DNA from: Phragmites australis
Lineage: Eukaryota > Streptophyta > Magnoliopsida > Poales > Poaceae
Reading direction: 5' to 3'
Assembly: GCF_958298935.1 (NCBI RefSeq)
Contig: NC_084922.1
Span: forward strand, 374,501-438,500
Length of the DNA: 64,000 nucleotides
Made by a program: the position numbers and the translations under genes. The notes beneath the pieces are model-generated. The model had not been told where the DNA came from. It saw only the letters and a list, made by a program, of their open reading frames with translations, and did no database searches. This document shows positions 1-10,361 of the stretch, in pieces (positions within the stretch are counted from its first letter, which is position 1; every line of letters begins with the position of its first letter).

Positions 1-1499
1 ATCCTATCCATTCAGAAAACCATTCTAATAAAAAATCATAGGTCGTTACTATTCAATATGCAGTATAACGAACAAGAGTTAGAGTAGATCAATCCAACGT
101 CGTACGCGTCAAACTCCTCGAGCAGCTTCTCGATCAAATCTGCGACCAGCCCTACGCAGGTGGTCACGCTCCCCTACCAACTTTGAGCAGGTGGTCGTGC
201 TCCTCGACCAGTTCCTCGACCAGCTCCCGATCAGGTCTGTCGCGTCCTCGACCAGTTTTAAATGGTCGTGTCGTGCTGCCCGACCAGATCCGAGTGGTCT
301 CGTTGTGCTCCGCGATCAGACGAACAGGTACGTCGACCAGTTCATCACAGTCGGCGACCAGTCCTGAACACGTCGCGATCAACTCGCCGAGAAGATCAGC
401 GCCGCAATAGCAGCAGCGCATCTATGGTATCCACACGTACTGGGCAGAAACGTCGAGCATCGATATGGCAGCACCGCACGCGAGGCTAGGGTTTTGGGAG
501 ATCATGTAGAAGGCTGCGACTAGGGTTTCGGAGTGGCTCAACCTTAGCGTACCCTATCCATACCTATCCTTATATAGAGTTCGCTAATAGGCTCTCACGT
601 TGGAAACCCTTTAGGACTCTAATGTAAGGAACTGTCCAAATAATATTCTAATTAATCACCAGGAGGATCATTATTCATAATCACAACCTCGATGATTAAC
701 CAGAATATCATTCCGGTAGTCCTGGCATGTGTTTTGTGTCCAAAATCAAAACGCATGCCCTTTCAACATGTACATCACAATAAAGCTTAAGAAAGAGCGA
801 GTAATTAACATTATATTACAAGTTCTTAAGCATGCAACAAGTTATCACAATTTACAGCAAAAGAGAGCTAGGAGGAGACTAAAACCTGCTCAACTCCTAA
901 CCAACAAAAGAACTAATCAGCGAAAGACTAAAAGTTATACAATAAAAGGATATGGAGCCACATGCCCTTAGGCTCCATACCAAAATACTGAGTTTGGAGT
1001 AGAGTGTGTTACTCCTGCCCGCCACCCTGATCGGCAGGCACAAAGTAGCCAAACACCGCCCCCTCCTCGCCGACCTGTGAACCTACATCAACTTAAGGGC
1101 AGCACCCTGAGTACGAAGGTACTTGCAAGTCTTACACAATATGGGTATATAATATCCCGACTCTAAGGATTATGCATTAAGCTGTTAGCAAGAATATGCC
1201 ATAAGGTTAAGTAAAACATCTACGGTAAGCAACCTAGACATACGTGTGAGCAACTAACTTAACCAATATATATGAAATTACCCTGCAACTACCAACTGAT
1301 CATATGAAACTGAAGCCACATTAGTATTAATGTATAACAAGTACCATCTCAACCACCTCCCACATATCCGAACCACAAACCACATATCCGAACCATACAA
1401 CCAAACCAACCACAAGAACTCTACGACCGGGTGCAAATGAACAATAGCATGCTCATGACCGAGAGTGCGACAGTTCAAACTATTTATACACCCTGCAGG
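1..1499. other. Retrotransposon-derived DNA, probably the outer part of the Gypsy 3' LTR
   Basis: No gene is supported here. Bases 180-400 are a degenerate array in which TCGACCAG-like words recur every 20-40 bases, and the overlapping short ORFs there on both strands are by-products of that array. From about 1,360 the sequence pairs with 10,362 onward, in the LTR of the truncated Gypsy element, so at least 1,360-1,499 is LTR. The remainder is probably the part of the same LTR that was deleted from the other copy. The outer boundary and target duplication could not be located. Confidence 0.45.
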
Positions 1500-2007
1500 G
1501 GGATTGTCAGTGAATCAGGAACCGGGGGTCCCCGAATCTCGAGGCCGGGTCAGCAATCCGCCATGTGGCGCCATCCCGCGGAGTTTCCCCGCGAGGTAAA
1601 AAAGATTAAGTCTCGGGAGAGGGCGCTCGAGGCCGCAGTCAGTGGCCCCCGAGCACCAAAGTTTCCCGATGATCTGCGAAGTCTAAGTGCCGGGAAGAAA
1701 GTGCTCGAGAAGGTGTACGGTGACCCCCGAGCACCCGAGTCCCCCGACGACCAGGAAGGCTAAGTATCGGGAGAAGTGTACCCGGGGCCGCGAGCGGTGG
1801 CTGTCGGTGTATTAGGAACCAGGGGTCCCTGAGTCCCGAAGACCGGGTCGGCCATCCGCCACATATCACCATCCCGCGAGGTCTACCCTGCAGGATAAGA
1901 AGAAACTAAGTCCTGGGGGAAGGTGCTCGGGGCCGTAGCCTCTAGGTTCCTGAGCACCCCGGTTCCCCGATGATCCGCAGAGTCCAAATACCGGGAAGGA
2001 AGTTCTC

Positions 2008-2490
2008 GGGAGAGAGTGCCCGGGGCTGCACGTGGCAGCCCCCGAGGACTCGGTTCCCCGAAGGTCCCACCGAAGTGCTCGGGAGAGAGTGCTCGGGGCT
2101 GCACGTGGCAGCCCCCGAGGACTCGGTTCCCCGAAGGTCTCACCGAAGTGCTCGGGGCTGCACGTGGCAGCCCCCGAGGACTTGGTTCCCCGAAGGTCTC
2201 ACCGAAGTGCTCGGGAGAGAGTGCTCGGGGCTGCACGTGGCAGCCCCCGAGGACTCGGTTCCCCGAAGGTCCCACCGAAGTGCTCGGGAGAGAGTGCTCG
2301 GGGCTGCACGTGGCAGCCCCCGAGGACTCGGTTCCCCGAAGGTCCCACCGAAGTGCTCGGGAGAGAGTGCTCGGGGCTGCACGTGGCAGCCCCCGAGGAC
2401 TCGGTTCCCCGAAGGTCTCACCGAAGTGCTCGGGAGAGAGTGCTCGGGGCTGCGCGTGGCGGCCCCCGAGGACTCGGTTCCCCGAAGGTT
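2008..2490 (+). repeat. Seven-copy 73-bp tandem repeat with G-box cores in the LTR U3
   Basis: Units begin at 2008, 2081, about 2150 (a short 59-62-bp copy lacking the first 14 bases), 2213, 2286, 2359 and 2432. Each contains GGGGCTGC-ACGTG-GCAGCCCC, an 8-bp inverted repeat around a CACGTG core. Six copies keep CACGTG; the last has CGCGTG. Unit length is fixed apart from the one shortened copy, pointing to recent unequal exchange or slippage. Confidence 0.9.
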
Positions 2491-2980
2491 CGCGCAAGAT
2501 CATTCGACGACCCGAAGGGTCCCATCGTCGGGGTGTCAGCCAGTCAAAGGCCCAATGCCGCATTTAATAGGCACGCGCGGCCTGACATCCTGACATCCTG
2601 ACATTCTCAGCTGCCCACGCCCCAGTGTCAGACCCTGCCATGCCCTGGCAGCGGGCCGTGGGTCCATTAAATGCACGGGTCCCGTCCCGTTTCATCCGAG
2701 TGCCTTGGGATAACATTGCCAGAATCGAAGCGCTCCGCCCGCCACCCTGCCCTGGCAGAAAGACAAGACAGGGTGGGCGCACCGGGCACCTCTGAGGCTG
2801 CCCGGTGGGCCCCCTTTATGGCCCCCGAGGGCTTCCACAGTGGCGGGTGGTCGGATGCGCGCCGCATTTCTCCACCGCCCCTGTCACTTCGCCAAGACGA
2901 AATGATGACGCCTTTCTCCGTGGCACCTTGGCACTCGCACCCCCTCTTTCCCATTCAGGATATGTCGAGGTCGGCGCGCC

Positions 2981-2988
2981 TATAAAAG
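2981..2988 (+). promoter_or_regulatory. TATA box of the nested solo LTR
   Basis: TATAAAAG lies after the GC-rich U3 repeats and before a purine-rich leader, as expected of an LTR promoter. Related copies have TATTTAAA near 4,110 (outer LTR) and TATATAAG on the minus strand near 22,205-22,215. Transcription in this genome is not shown by sequence alone. Confidence 0.6.
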
Positions 2989-4560
2989 GAAAGGATGGAG
3001 AACACGTAAAAGTGTGTGGAAAAAGAAAGAGGACGCAGACGCTCGAACCCATTCAAGCCAAGTTAGAACACGAGAGCCTCAAGCTCTCTGTAAGCTGCTC
3101 TCTCTTGTAACCAGATACATCCTTGAAGAATTCCCTTCGAGAATAGATATAGCACTCACACAGGAGTAGGGTGTTACGCCCCCGTGCGGCCCGAACCTGT
3201 CTAAACCCCGGTGCACCCATCTTTCTCGCACTAGGACGATTATCTCCCACCAGCTACCGCATTTATTTCCGTTTCCCGCTTATTTCCCAAACAAGCTCGC
3301 TCAGGATCATCCCCCGGCCGAATCTCTAAAAAGGGGGTCTCTCGGGATCCCTGCGACAGGAGTTCATCCTCCGACAGTGGCCCCCTAGGCGCCCAAGTAT
3401 CCTGAGGACCCGCTGAAGGAAGTTCCGGGAGAGAGTGCTTGGGGCTGCGTGCGGCGGCCCCCGAGCACTCGGTCCCCCGAAGATCCGTACAAGAGTGCCG
3501 GGAGAGAGTGCTCGGGGAGGCGAACAGTGACCCTCGAGTACTCGGTTCCCCGAGGACCAAGAAGGGCATTCCCGGGAGAGAGTGCTCGGGGAGGTGAACA
3601 GTACTCCCGAGCACTCGGTTCCCTGACGACTCAAAAAGCCCCCTGACAGTGGCCCCGACAGGGGTCCGCTGATGAGGTGTCGGCCAGTCAGAGGCCTGAG
3701 GCCGCATTTAAGAGCGCGTATGGCCTGTCACCTCCAACTGCTCCTGCCACGCCCGGTGTCAGCTCCTGCCACATTTTGGCAGAGGGGCGTGGGGTCATTG
3801 AATGCACGGGTCTCATCCTGTGCTATCCAGCCCGTCTCGGGATAACGTCGTGAGGGCCGAGGCATTCCGTCTACCACGCTGCTGTGACAGGGGAACAAGA
3901 CAGGGCGGGCACGCCGGGTCGCTCTGTGGCTGCCCGGTGGGCCCTCCCCACGGCGCCCATTGCCAGGGCATTTATGGTGACGGACGACCGGGCGTGGGGC
4001 GCATTTTTCGCCCCCGGTCACTTCGCACAGAGGCTATGATGACGCCCTTTCCATTTATGGTGCCTTGAAACTCGTGTCCTCCCGTTCGGGGCATGCTGCT
4101 GCCGGCGGGTATTTAAAGCAGCCGGCGGCACAGAAGAAAGCAGAGTGGGAAAAAAGAAAAGAAAAAGAGAGGAAGAAAAGGGAAAACAGAAGGAAGTTTG
4201 AAGTGAGAACAGAAGATCGGAAGCACCCAAGGCCAGTAGATACACACAGACTGAAGAACAAGGAGCCCCAGGCTCTAAGATAGATAAACATTCTTGTAAC
4301 TAGCAACATCCTTGAGGGACTTTCTCAAGGCATTTATAGTATCCATACAGGAGTAGGGTGTTACACCTCCGTGCGGCCCGAACCTGTCTAAACACCAGCG
4401 CATTTACTCCGTCCCGTATTAGATCATTCCACCCCACCAACCATCGCATTCATACCCATTTATTTCTCCGACGAACATATTTAGGATCATCTCCCTGCCG
4501 AATCTCTAAAAAGGGGTCCCTCAGGATCCCTGCGACAGGAGTTAATCCTCCGACAGGGAT

Positions 4561-7093
4561 ACTCCTGTACCCACACAACTTGGGGACCATACGGCTTATG
4601 CCACCCGCTAAAGTGCACACAAGGGGGTACCCGTGTCAACCTTTTTCAACCAGCCCCAACCGTGTGCGGCATGCATCGCTCGGCGAGGCGGTACTAGAAC
4701 TACTCCCGGAGCAAACTAGTACCACTTATAAGCCCGTCCGCTCACACCGTCGATGTTCAGGCCCCACAAAGCCACAGCCGCGAAGGTATTCGGCTCGCCT
4801 TACCATTAGATCAGCATGTGGTGAGCAAGTTAAGTGCTAAAGCTAACTACCCTGACGATCGGCCTTAAACGATGCAAGCGGCCTACGGTGTCCGAGTTCC
4901 CTTGCCAAACTTTCCTTGAGGGCAGATGACACCCCTAACACCGCTCACATCTCGTCTCATACTCACCACTCAACCAACCGACACCAACAACCCAACACGG
5001 TAACTATTGTGAAAGTAATTTAACCTATATCTCGCGAACGTTGGAACGTTCCACCGCTCAACTTCTACCGAGGACCTATGCATTGCTAAGCATCTCGCAT
5101 CACTTTTAAGTTAGACCTTAGCATGATTAAACCCAGACTATAAGGATATGGATCAACAATACATCAAGGTAGAGACAATGCAATTCAACGTAGGATCTAC
5201 CCATCAAAACCCAACATTGACTTCCTATACATGCAAACCTATACATAAGCATAATTTATAACTATTTAGACTCCATTCAATACGACAAAAGTGCAATATG
5301 ATAGATGCTTGCCCTGCTGCTCAGGTGGCTGTCCAAAATTTCCTTCGTTGTCCTAGAACACCAGCTTGACATTCTCTAAAAAGAATAACGCATGCAATGC
5401 CATGAGTATGGATGAAATGCAACAATGCATGCCATAGAATGCACAAAACATGTTAAAAGTGCAAACATGCGAGCTAGAATAAAATTGGGACTCAAACCAA
5501 TTTGAAAAGTCGTTGAAAGTGCAGAACCTCCGGACATATGTGGACTATCCGCAAAACTATGCGGAACATCCGGATATTTGCGCAACTCAGGCAAACTCCG
5601 GACTATCCGGAGAATTCTCCGGATACTCCGGACATGTACGGACCCTCCGGACTTTGTCCAGACACTCCAGACATTGACAGGAAATGTGTTTTCGCTGATT
5701 CGTTGATTGATTCAATTTGAACACAAGACATACTTTACTTAAACATGGTCATACATTATATAAGGGGTTTAGATCCAATTAATTACACAATGTTAAAGAT
5801 TGAAATCATTTCAATGGCTCATTAAACCTTAGCGTGTATTTCATTAACTAACGGAATTCATACACTCATCTCATGGCTCATAGTATTTTTAATGTGTAGA
5901 GCATATTAATACAAGGCTAACAAAAGTGGTTTCATAATTTTAGGACATGGCAACAACTAACCGTGACCTAAACAAGCTGAAACACATTTAATTAACTCAC
6001 TAATTCTCAAAAATATTTTCTGGAGTTCCAACATTTTTAACACGTAGTTCACACTCATACGAAGCTAACGCAACTGGTCTCACGTCGTTTGGAGTTCGGA
6101 TGAATTAATTATGAATTTTACAAGTCTTAACGCGCTTGATGAATAGTAACTACGGACCCTCCGGACTTTTCTGCGGAACTCCGCACTTTTGCGGACAATC
6201 TGCACTTTTTTTTGGAGGTTCTAAGATTTTGTAACCTCCGGACAATTTTCTGGAGGTTCCGGACTTTCTAGAACTACTCCTATTTGAGGGAAAACTTTGC
6301 CAAATCGATTTGCGATCTTTTCCACTCCAAAGGGGATATGTTTGGAAGAGTTTAGAGAGTCTAGAACTTAACTAACCACCTAGCAAATCATTTCCTAAAT
6401 CAAATCTCATCTAAATCCTCATTTTGGTCCAAAACCTCAAAAATTCATGAACTTTGCTAAAACTCGAAATCGATCAACCAAACCACGAATTCTTGCCATG
6501 TGGAGCCTAAGAGACTTACTCAAGATGCTTGTGGAGTTGGGTGACCGTTGAGGAGTGGAGGAAATGGAAGGAAATCGAAGAACACTGGTGTTTCTTGTGC
6601 TTCAACCATGAACACCAAAAGACATCAAATCCAGCTCGAATCTTTCAAGAAAACGAAAATGAATCAGATGGATGAGTAGCTTATGGGCTCTAGAATATAA
6701 TGGCACCACATGCATACCTTCAATCCGTCTCTAGAGCTCGGATTTGAGAAGGAATGGAGAGAGGGAGTGAGAGCTCTTGAGTGGGAGGGGAGAGGAGCAG
6801 CAGCAGCTCCTGCTGCACGGTGGGAGTGAGGGACCAGGTGGGAGAGAGAGAGAGAGAGTAGGTGGACTGCCCATTTGAGTAGTTGGAGGGTCACATGTGG
6901 GGTCCACATGTAAGTGAAAGGTGTTCATTTTTACTGCGAATTCAATTCTTTTCTCTCCCGTATTTCTTTCTCTCATCCAAATGATTCAAATGAATTACAT
7001 TAATATTTCGAATTATACTTACGCAAAATTAAACATAATGCTTAAAAAGCATGATTATGCTTAATTGCGTGATTAAGAATTTGGGACGTGACA
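4561..7093 (-). mobile_element. 3' LTR of a Ty3/Gypsy retrotransposon
   Basis: On the minus strand the LTR begins TGTCACGTCCC at 7093, directly after a polypurine tract, as a 3' LTR should. It is collinear with 10,362-12,679, for example in the block around 4,560-4,860 versus 10,480-10,760 and in the TCCGGA-rich block. It continues leftwards beyond the nested solo LTR into at least 1,360-1,499. The two LTRs differ by many substitutions and indels, so the insertion is old. Confidence 0.8.
5525..5690. repeat. Degenerate TCCGGA-rich array within the Gypsy LTR
   Basis: Short words such as CTCCGGAC and ATCCGGA recur roughly every 10-20 bases. A second patch lies at about 6,150-6,260, and the matching part of the sister LTR (11,720-11,890) has a more GC-rich version. 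The motif is its own reverse complement, so both strands read alike. It expanded differently in the two LTRs. Confidence 0.6.
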
Positions 7094-7115
7094 AGCCTCC
7101 CCCCCCCCCTTAAAA
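7094..7115 (-). other. Polypurine tract of the Gypsy element
   Basis: Read on the minus strand, this is CCTTTTAA followed by a long G run and AGGCT, ending directly at TGTCACGTCCC of the LTR. Such a tract primes plus-strand DNA synthesis in LTR retrotransposons, and its position fixes which LTR is the 3' one. Confidence 0.75.
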
Positions 7116-7226
7116 GGAATCTCGCCCTGAGATTCGACACGAGTCGGGGAAGAGCGCGATGAGTCTAGAAACCATGCTATGAGAGGTACCAGGATGTGGA
7201 TACTATCACGTGGTGAGTGATGGAAC

Positions 7227-7893
7227 TCAAAGCAATGCGGAACATCTACATAGTGATGAGCATAGATATGCAAGAGGTCCCAATTGTACAAAACTCACAC
7301 AATGCTTACAAGCTCGCACAAAGAGCTCAGGATACTCAGAGCGGATCTTATCCTCACGCTCCCAAGTTGCCTCATCCTCGGTGTGGTTGCTCCATTGGAC
7401 TTCGATGAATTTTATGGAATGACACCGAGTTTTGCATTCCGCTACATCGAATATCCGTATAGGTCGCTCACAATATGTAAGATCCAGCTGCAACTCTTGA
7501 GGTGCAACATCAATGACCTCGGTTGGAACTCTAAGGCATTTCTTAAGTTGCGACGTGGAAGACATCATGCACGGTGGAGAGAGACGGAGGCAAGTCCAGT
7601 TGATATGCCACCTCTCCACGTCGAGCAACAATCTGAAATGGTCCCACGTATCGAGGCGCTAGCTTGCCTCGGACTTGAAATCGGCGAACACCCTTGAGCG
7701 GTGAAACCTAGAGATACACATGATCTCCAATTGTGAACTCGAGGTCTCGGCAGCGACGATCCGCATAGCTCTTTTGCCGGGATTGAGCCATGAGAAGACT
7801 CTTGCGGATATTCAGAACATGATCTTCTGCCTCCTTGACCAAATCCGGACCCAGAAAAGCCTGTTCACTGAATTCGGACCAATTTAGCGGCGT
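7227..7893 (-). pseudogene. Gypsy integrase C-terminal end with chromodomain-like remnant
   Basis: The minus-strand frame at 7,227-7,631 contains the chromovirus-type C-terminus: a stretch ending VQWSNHTEDEATWE, then KIRSEYPELF. This is the usual end of plant chromovirus integrases, in which the chromodomain-like segment helps direct integration. It follows the integrase core on the same strand, separated by frame breaks and stops. It is a dead copy. Confidence 0.7.
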
Positions 7894-8661
7894 TCAGCAT
7901 CTTCGACAATAGAGAGCTTCAAACGGCGACATCTCGATACTCGCTTGGAAGCTGTTGTTGTAGGAGAACTCCGCGAATAGCAAGCATATGTCCCACCGCT
8001 TCCCATAACAGAGCATATCTTTAAGAATCTGATTCACCCGTTCAGTTTGACCGTTTGTCTGAGGATGATATGTCGTGCTGTGAAAAAGCTCGGTTTCCAT
8101 AGTCTCTTGGAAACTCCTCTAGAAATGAGAAGTGAATTATGTGTCTCGATAAAAAATGATCTTCTTTGAAATACCATGAAGGCAAACTATCCTGGTGAGG
8201 TACAACTCCGCATATTGCTTGGTCGAAAATGTGGTCTTGACGGGCAAAAAATGAGTGGACTTTGTCAATCGGTCCACAATCACCCATATAGAGTCGTACC
8301 CATTCGAGGTCTTCGGCAAGCCTGTAATGAAATCCATTCCAATTTCCTCCCACTTCCAGGAAGGAATGGGTAAGGGCTGAAGTGTACCGGCTGGCTTGAG
8401 ATGCTCGGCCTTCACTCTTCGGTAGACATCACACTCAACTACATATCGAGCGATCTTTCGCTTCATGCGAGTCCACCAAAATCTCGGCTTGAGGTCTTGA
8501 TACATTTTTGTGCTTCCTGGATGAATAGACGATAATGAATCATGAGCCTCATCAAGGATCTTCTTCCTCAGCGCTTCGACCCTTGGAACCACTAGTCGGT
8601 TCCCAAACCACAGAACGCCCTGATCGTCTTTAGAAAAGCATACGGCCTGACCGATCTTCAT
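7894..8661 (-). pseudogene. Gypsy integrase (zinc-binding and catalytic core), broken
   Basis: Read 8,661 to 7,894 on the minus strand. The zinc-binding part includes YHHPG-like SSIHPGSTKMYQDL and a C-x-x-C position where the second cysteine is tyrosine (ECDVYRRVKAEH). The core follows with GMDFITGLPKTSNGYDSIWV (first Asp) and, after a frame break near 8,100-8,140, TYHPQTNGQTERVNQ (region of the catalytic Glu). The segment that normally carries the second Asp is damaged at the break. Integrase would insert the cDNA copy; this one cannot work. Confidence 0.8.
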
Positions 8662-8673
8662 CTTCTGTCGGAT

Positions 8674-9170
8674 TCAGGCCATGCCTTTGTCATCCTTCTG
8701 AGCTACCTTGATCTCATCCAGAAGAGTGGATTTGATCTTCAGGTTAGCAATGAATCCATCCGTGACCATATCGAGCCCAAGCCGGCGGAACTCATCACAA
8801 AGTGTGGAATTCCCAAGCTCGATCCTAAGATAATGGCAATGAGCTTTCCGACTCAAGGCATCAGCGACCACGTTCGTCTTGCTGGGATGATAATGAACCT
8901 CCAGTTCATAATGTTTGATCAACTCGAGCCATCTTCGCTGCCTCATGTTCAGATCGGCTTGAGTGAAAATGTACTTCAAACTCTTGTGATCCGTATAGAT
9001 ACGGCACAAGTTCCCCATCAGATAATGGCGCCAGATCTTCAGAGCGCGCACGACTGCAGCCAGCTCTAAATCATGTGTCGGATAATTCTCCTCGTGGCGC
9101 TTCAACTATCATGAGGCATAAGCGACAACCCTGCCTTCTTGCATAAGGACACATCCAAGGCCCATGTGAG
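8674..9170 (-). pseudogene. Gypsy RNase H domain, broken
   Basis: The minus-strand frame at 8,674-9,105 has the Gypsy RNase H landmarks [13 protein letters not shown], then [12 protein letters not shown], then VVADALSRK. These occur between reverse transcriptase and integrase in Ty3/Gypsy pol. An in-frame stop separates it from the integrase frame at about 8,670. The upstream part toward 9,170 is in a different frame. Confidence 0.8.
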
Positions 9171-9279
9171 AAGCATCACAATAGACATCGAAGCCCTTGT
9201 TCACATCAGGCTGAGCAAGGACTGGAGCAGTCGTGACCAATTTCTTCAAAGTCTGGAAAGCTATCTCACAGTCACTCGA

Positions 9280-10120
9280 CTACTCGAAAGCATTGCCTTG
9301 CTTCAACAACTCAGCCATCGGCTTGGCAATATTGGAGAAATTCTCGATGAACCGGCGGTAGTAGCCCGCGAGTCCGAGAAAACTCCAGATATCAGTGATA
9401 TTCTTGGGCTGAACCCAATTGAGCACATCTTGCACCTTGCTTGGGTCCACTACAACACCATTCTCTGACAGAACATGCCACAAAAATGCCACCTCCCTGA
9501 GCCAAAACTCACACTTGCTGAACTTGGTATAGAGTTGATGATCTCTGAGCCGGCCAAGAACAATACGGAGGTGCTCTACATGCTCTGCATCAGTCTTGGA
9601 GTATATGAGAATGTCGTCGATGAAAACCATGACAAACTTATTCAATTCCTCCATGAACATCGTGTTCATCAAATACATGAAGAATGCCGGCGCATTCGTC
9701 AATCCGAAGGACATGACGGTAAATTCATATAGCTCGTAGCGAGTCGAGAAAGCTGTCTTTGGGATATCCTCTGATCGGACCTTGATTTGATGATAGCCCA
9801 GTCTCAAGTCGATCTTCGAGAAGACTCAGCTCCGGTCTGTTGATCAAATAGAGTATCAATCATAGGGAGAGGATATTTGTTCTTGATAGTGGCCTCATTC
9901 AACGGACGGTAATCAACACACATCCACAGGGTACCATCCTTCTTCTTCACAAAGAGTGCCGAACATCCCTAGGGTAAGGAGCTTGAATGAATGAATCCCT
10001 TGGATAGCAATTCCTGAAGCTGCTTCTTCAGCTCAACTAGTTCAACTGATGACATCTTGTAAGATTTCTTGGAAATTGGAGCCGCTCCAGGCATGAGATC
10101 AATTGAGAACTCAACTCCTC
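9280..10120 (-). pseudogene. Gypsy reverse transcriptase, broken
   Basis: The minus-strand frame at 9,280-9,807 begins in the [14 protein letters not shown] block and contains the palm motif [14 protein letters not shown] (FIDD at the catalytic aspartates). It continues to the [12 protein letters not shown] segment that links RT to RNase H. The N-terminal portion ([16 protein letters not shown] type) is visible at about 9,830-10,000 in other frames, with stops. Order and motifs are typical of Ty3/Gypsy pol. Confidence 0.82.
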
Positions 10121-10229
10121 GGTCAGGCGGCATTCTTGGCAATTCATCCGAGAAGACATCCGGGAATTTTCACACCACAGGAATACTCAATAGGTCTACG
10201 GTGGGGATAGCCTTCAAAGCAAAGAGATA

Positions 10230-10361
10230 AGAACCGACACTCTCAAGTTTCAACTAAATCCTAGTGCTAGACGAACCATTTAGGGTGATGGTTTGCCGAG
10301 CACAATCCATGACACCTTCATTTTTGGTGAGCCAGTTCATTCCTAAAATGACATCTCTCCC
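10230..10361 (-). pseudogene. C-terminal remnant of the Gypsy aspartic protease
   Basis: On the minus strand the sequence reads GRDVILGMNWLTKNEGV followed by CARQTITLNG, the flap-to-C-terminal part of plant retropepsins. The N-terminal half with the catalytic DTGA, all of gag and the primer binding site are absent. The remnant abuts LTR sequence at about 10,362, so this is a deletion junction. Confidence 0.7.

Larger units (their letters stand above)
1802..3376 (+). mobile_element. Solo LTR nested inside a related solo LTR
   Basis: This 1,575-bp element starts TGTCGG and ends CCGACA and is flanked by a perfect 5-bp duplication GTGGC (1797-1801 and 3377-3381). It is the same family as the LTR it interrupts: both share the opening block, the GC-rich repeat zone, a TATA box followed by a leader, and the terminal block. 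A good TATA box (TATAAAA) is at 2,981. The large ORFs on both strands at 1,883-2,593 are read-throughs of tandem repeats and are not genes. Confidence 0.87.
1505..4555 (+). mobile_element. Solo LTR (outer), interrupted by a second solo LTR
   Basis: The element starts TGTCAG and ends CCGACA, and is flanked by a perfect 5-bp target duplication GGGAT (1500-1504 and 4556-4560). The empty site survives in the sister Gypsy LTR near 10,470-10,485, where the flanks join without the insert. Subtracting the nested insertion leaves about 1.47 kb. A TATA-like TATTTAAA lies at about 4,110, followed by a purine-rich leader and a conserved downstream block ending in the LTR terminus. There is no internal coding domain, primer binding site or polypurine tract, so this is a solo LTR left by LTR-LTR recombination. 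Confidence 0.85.

Noticed and set aside
2008..2490. Regularly spaced repeats reminiscent of a CRISPR array
   Set aside because: Units are contiguous without unique spacers, and the window is plant nuclear DNA; they are LTR U3 tandem repeats.
1883..2593. Long ORFs on both strands (226 and 207 codons) rich in Pro, Arg and Ser
   Set aside because: They are open in several frames only because the 73-bp GC-rich tandem repeat lacks stops; no domain, and the repeat explains them.
7284..7697. Plus-strand 137-codon ORF
   Set aside because: It is the reverse of the integrase C-terminal region, whose motifs are clear on the minus strand.
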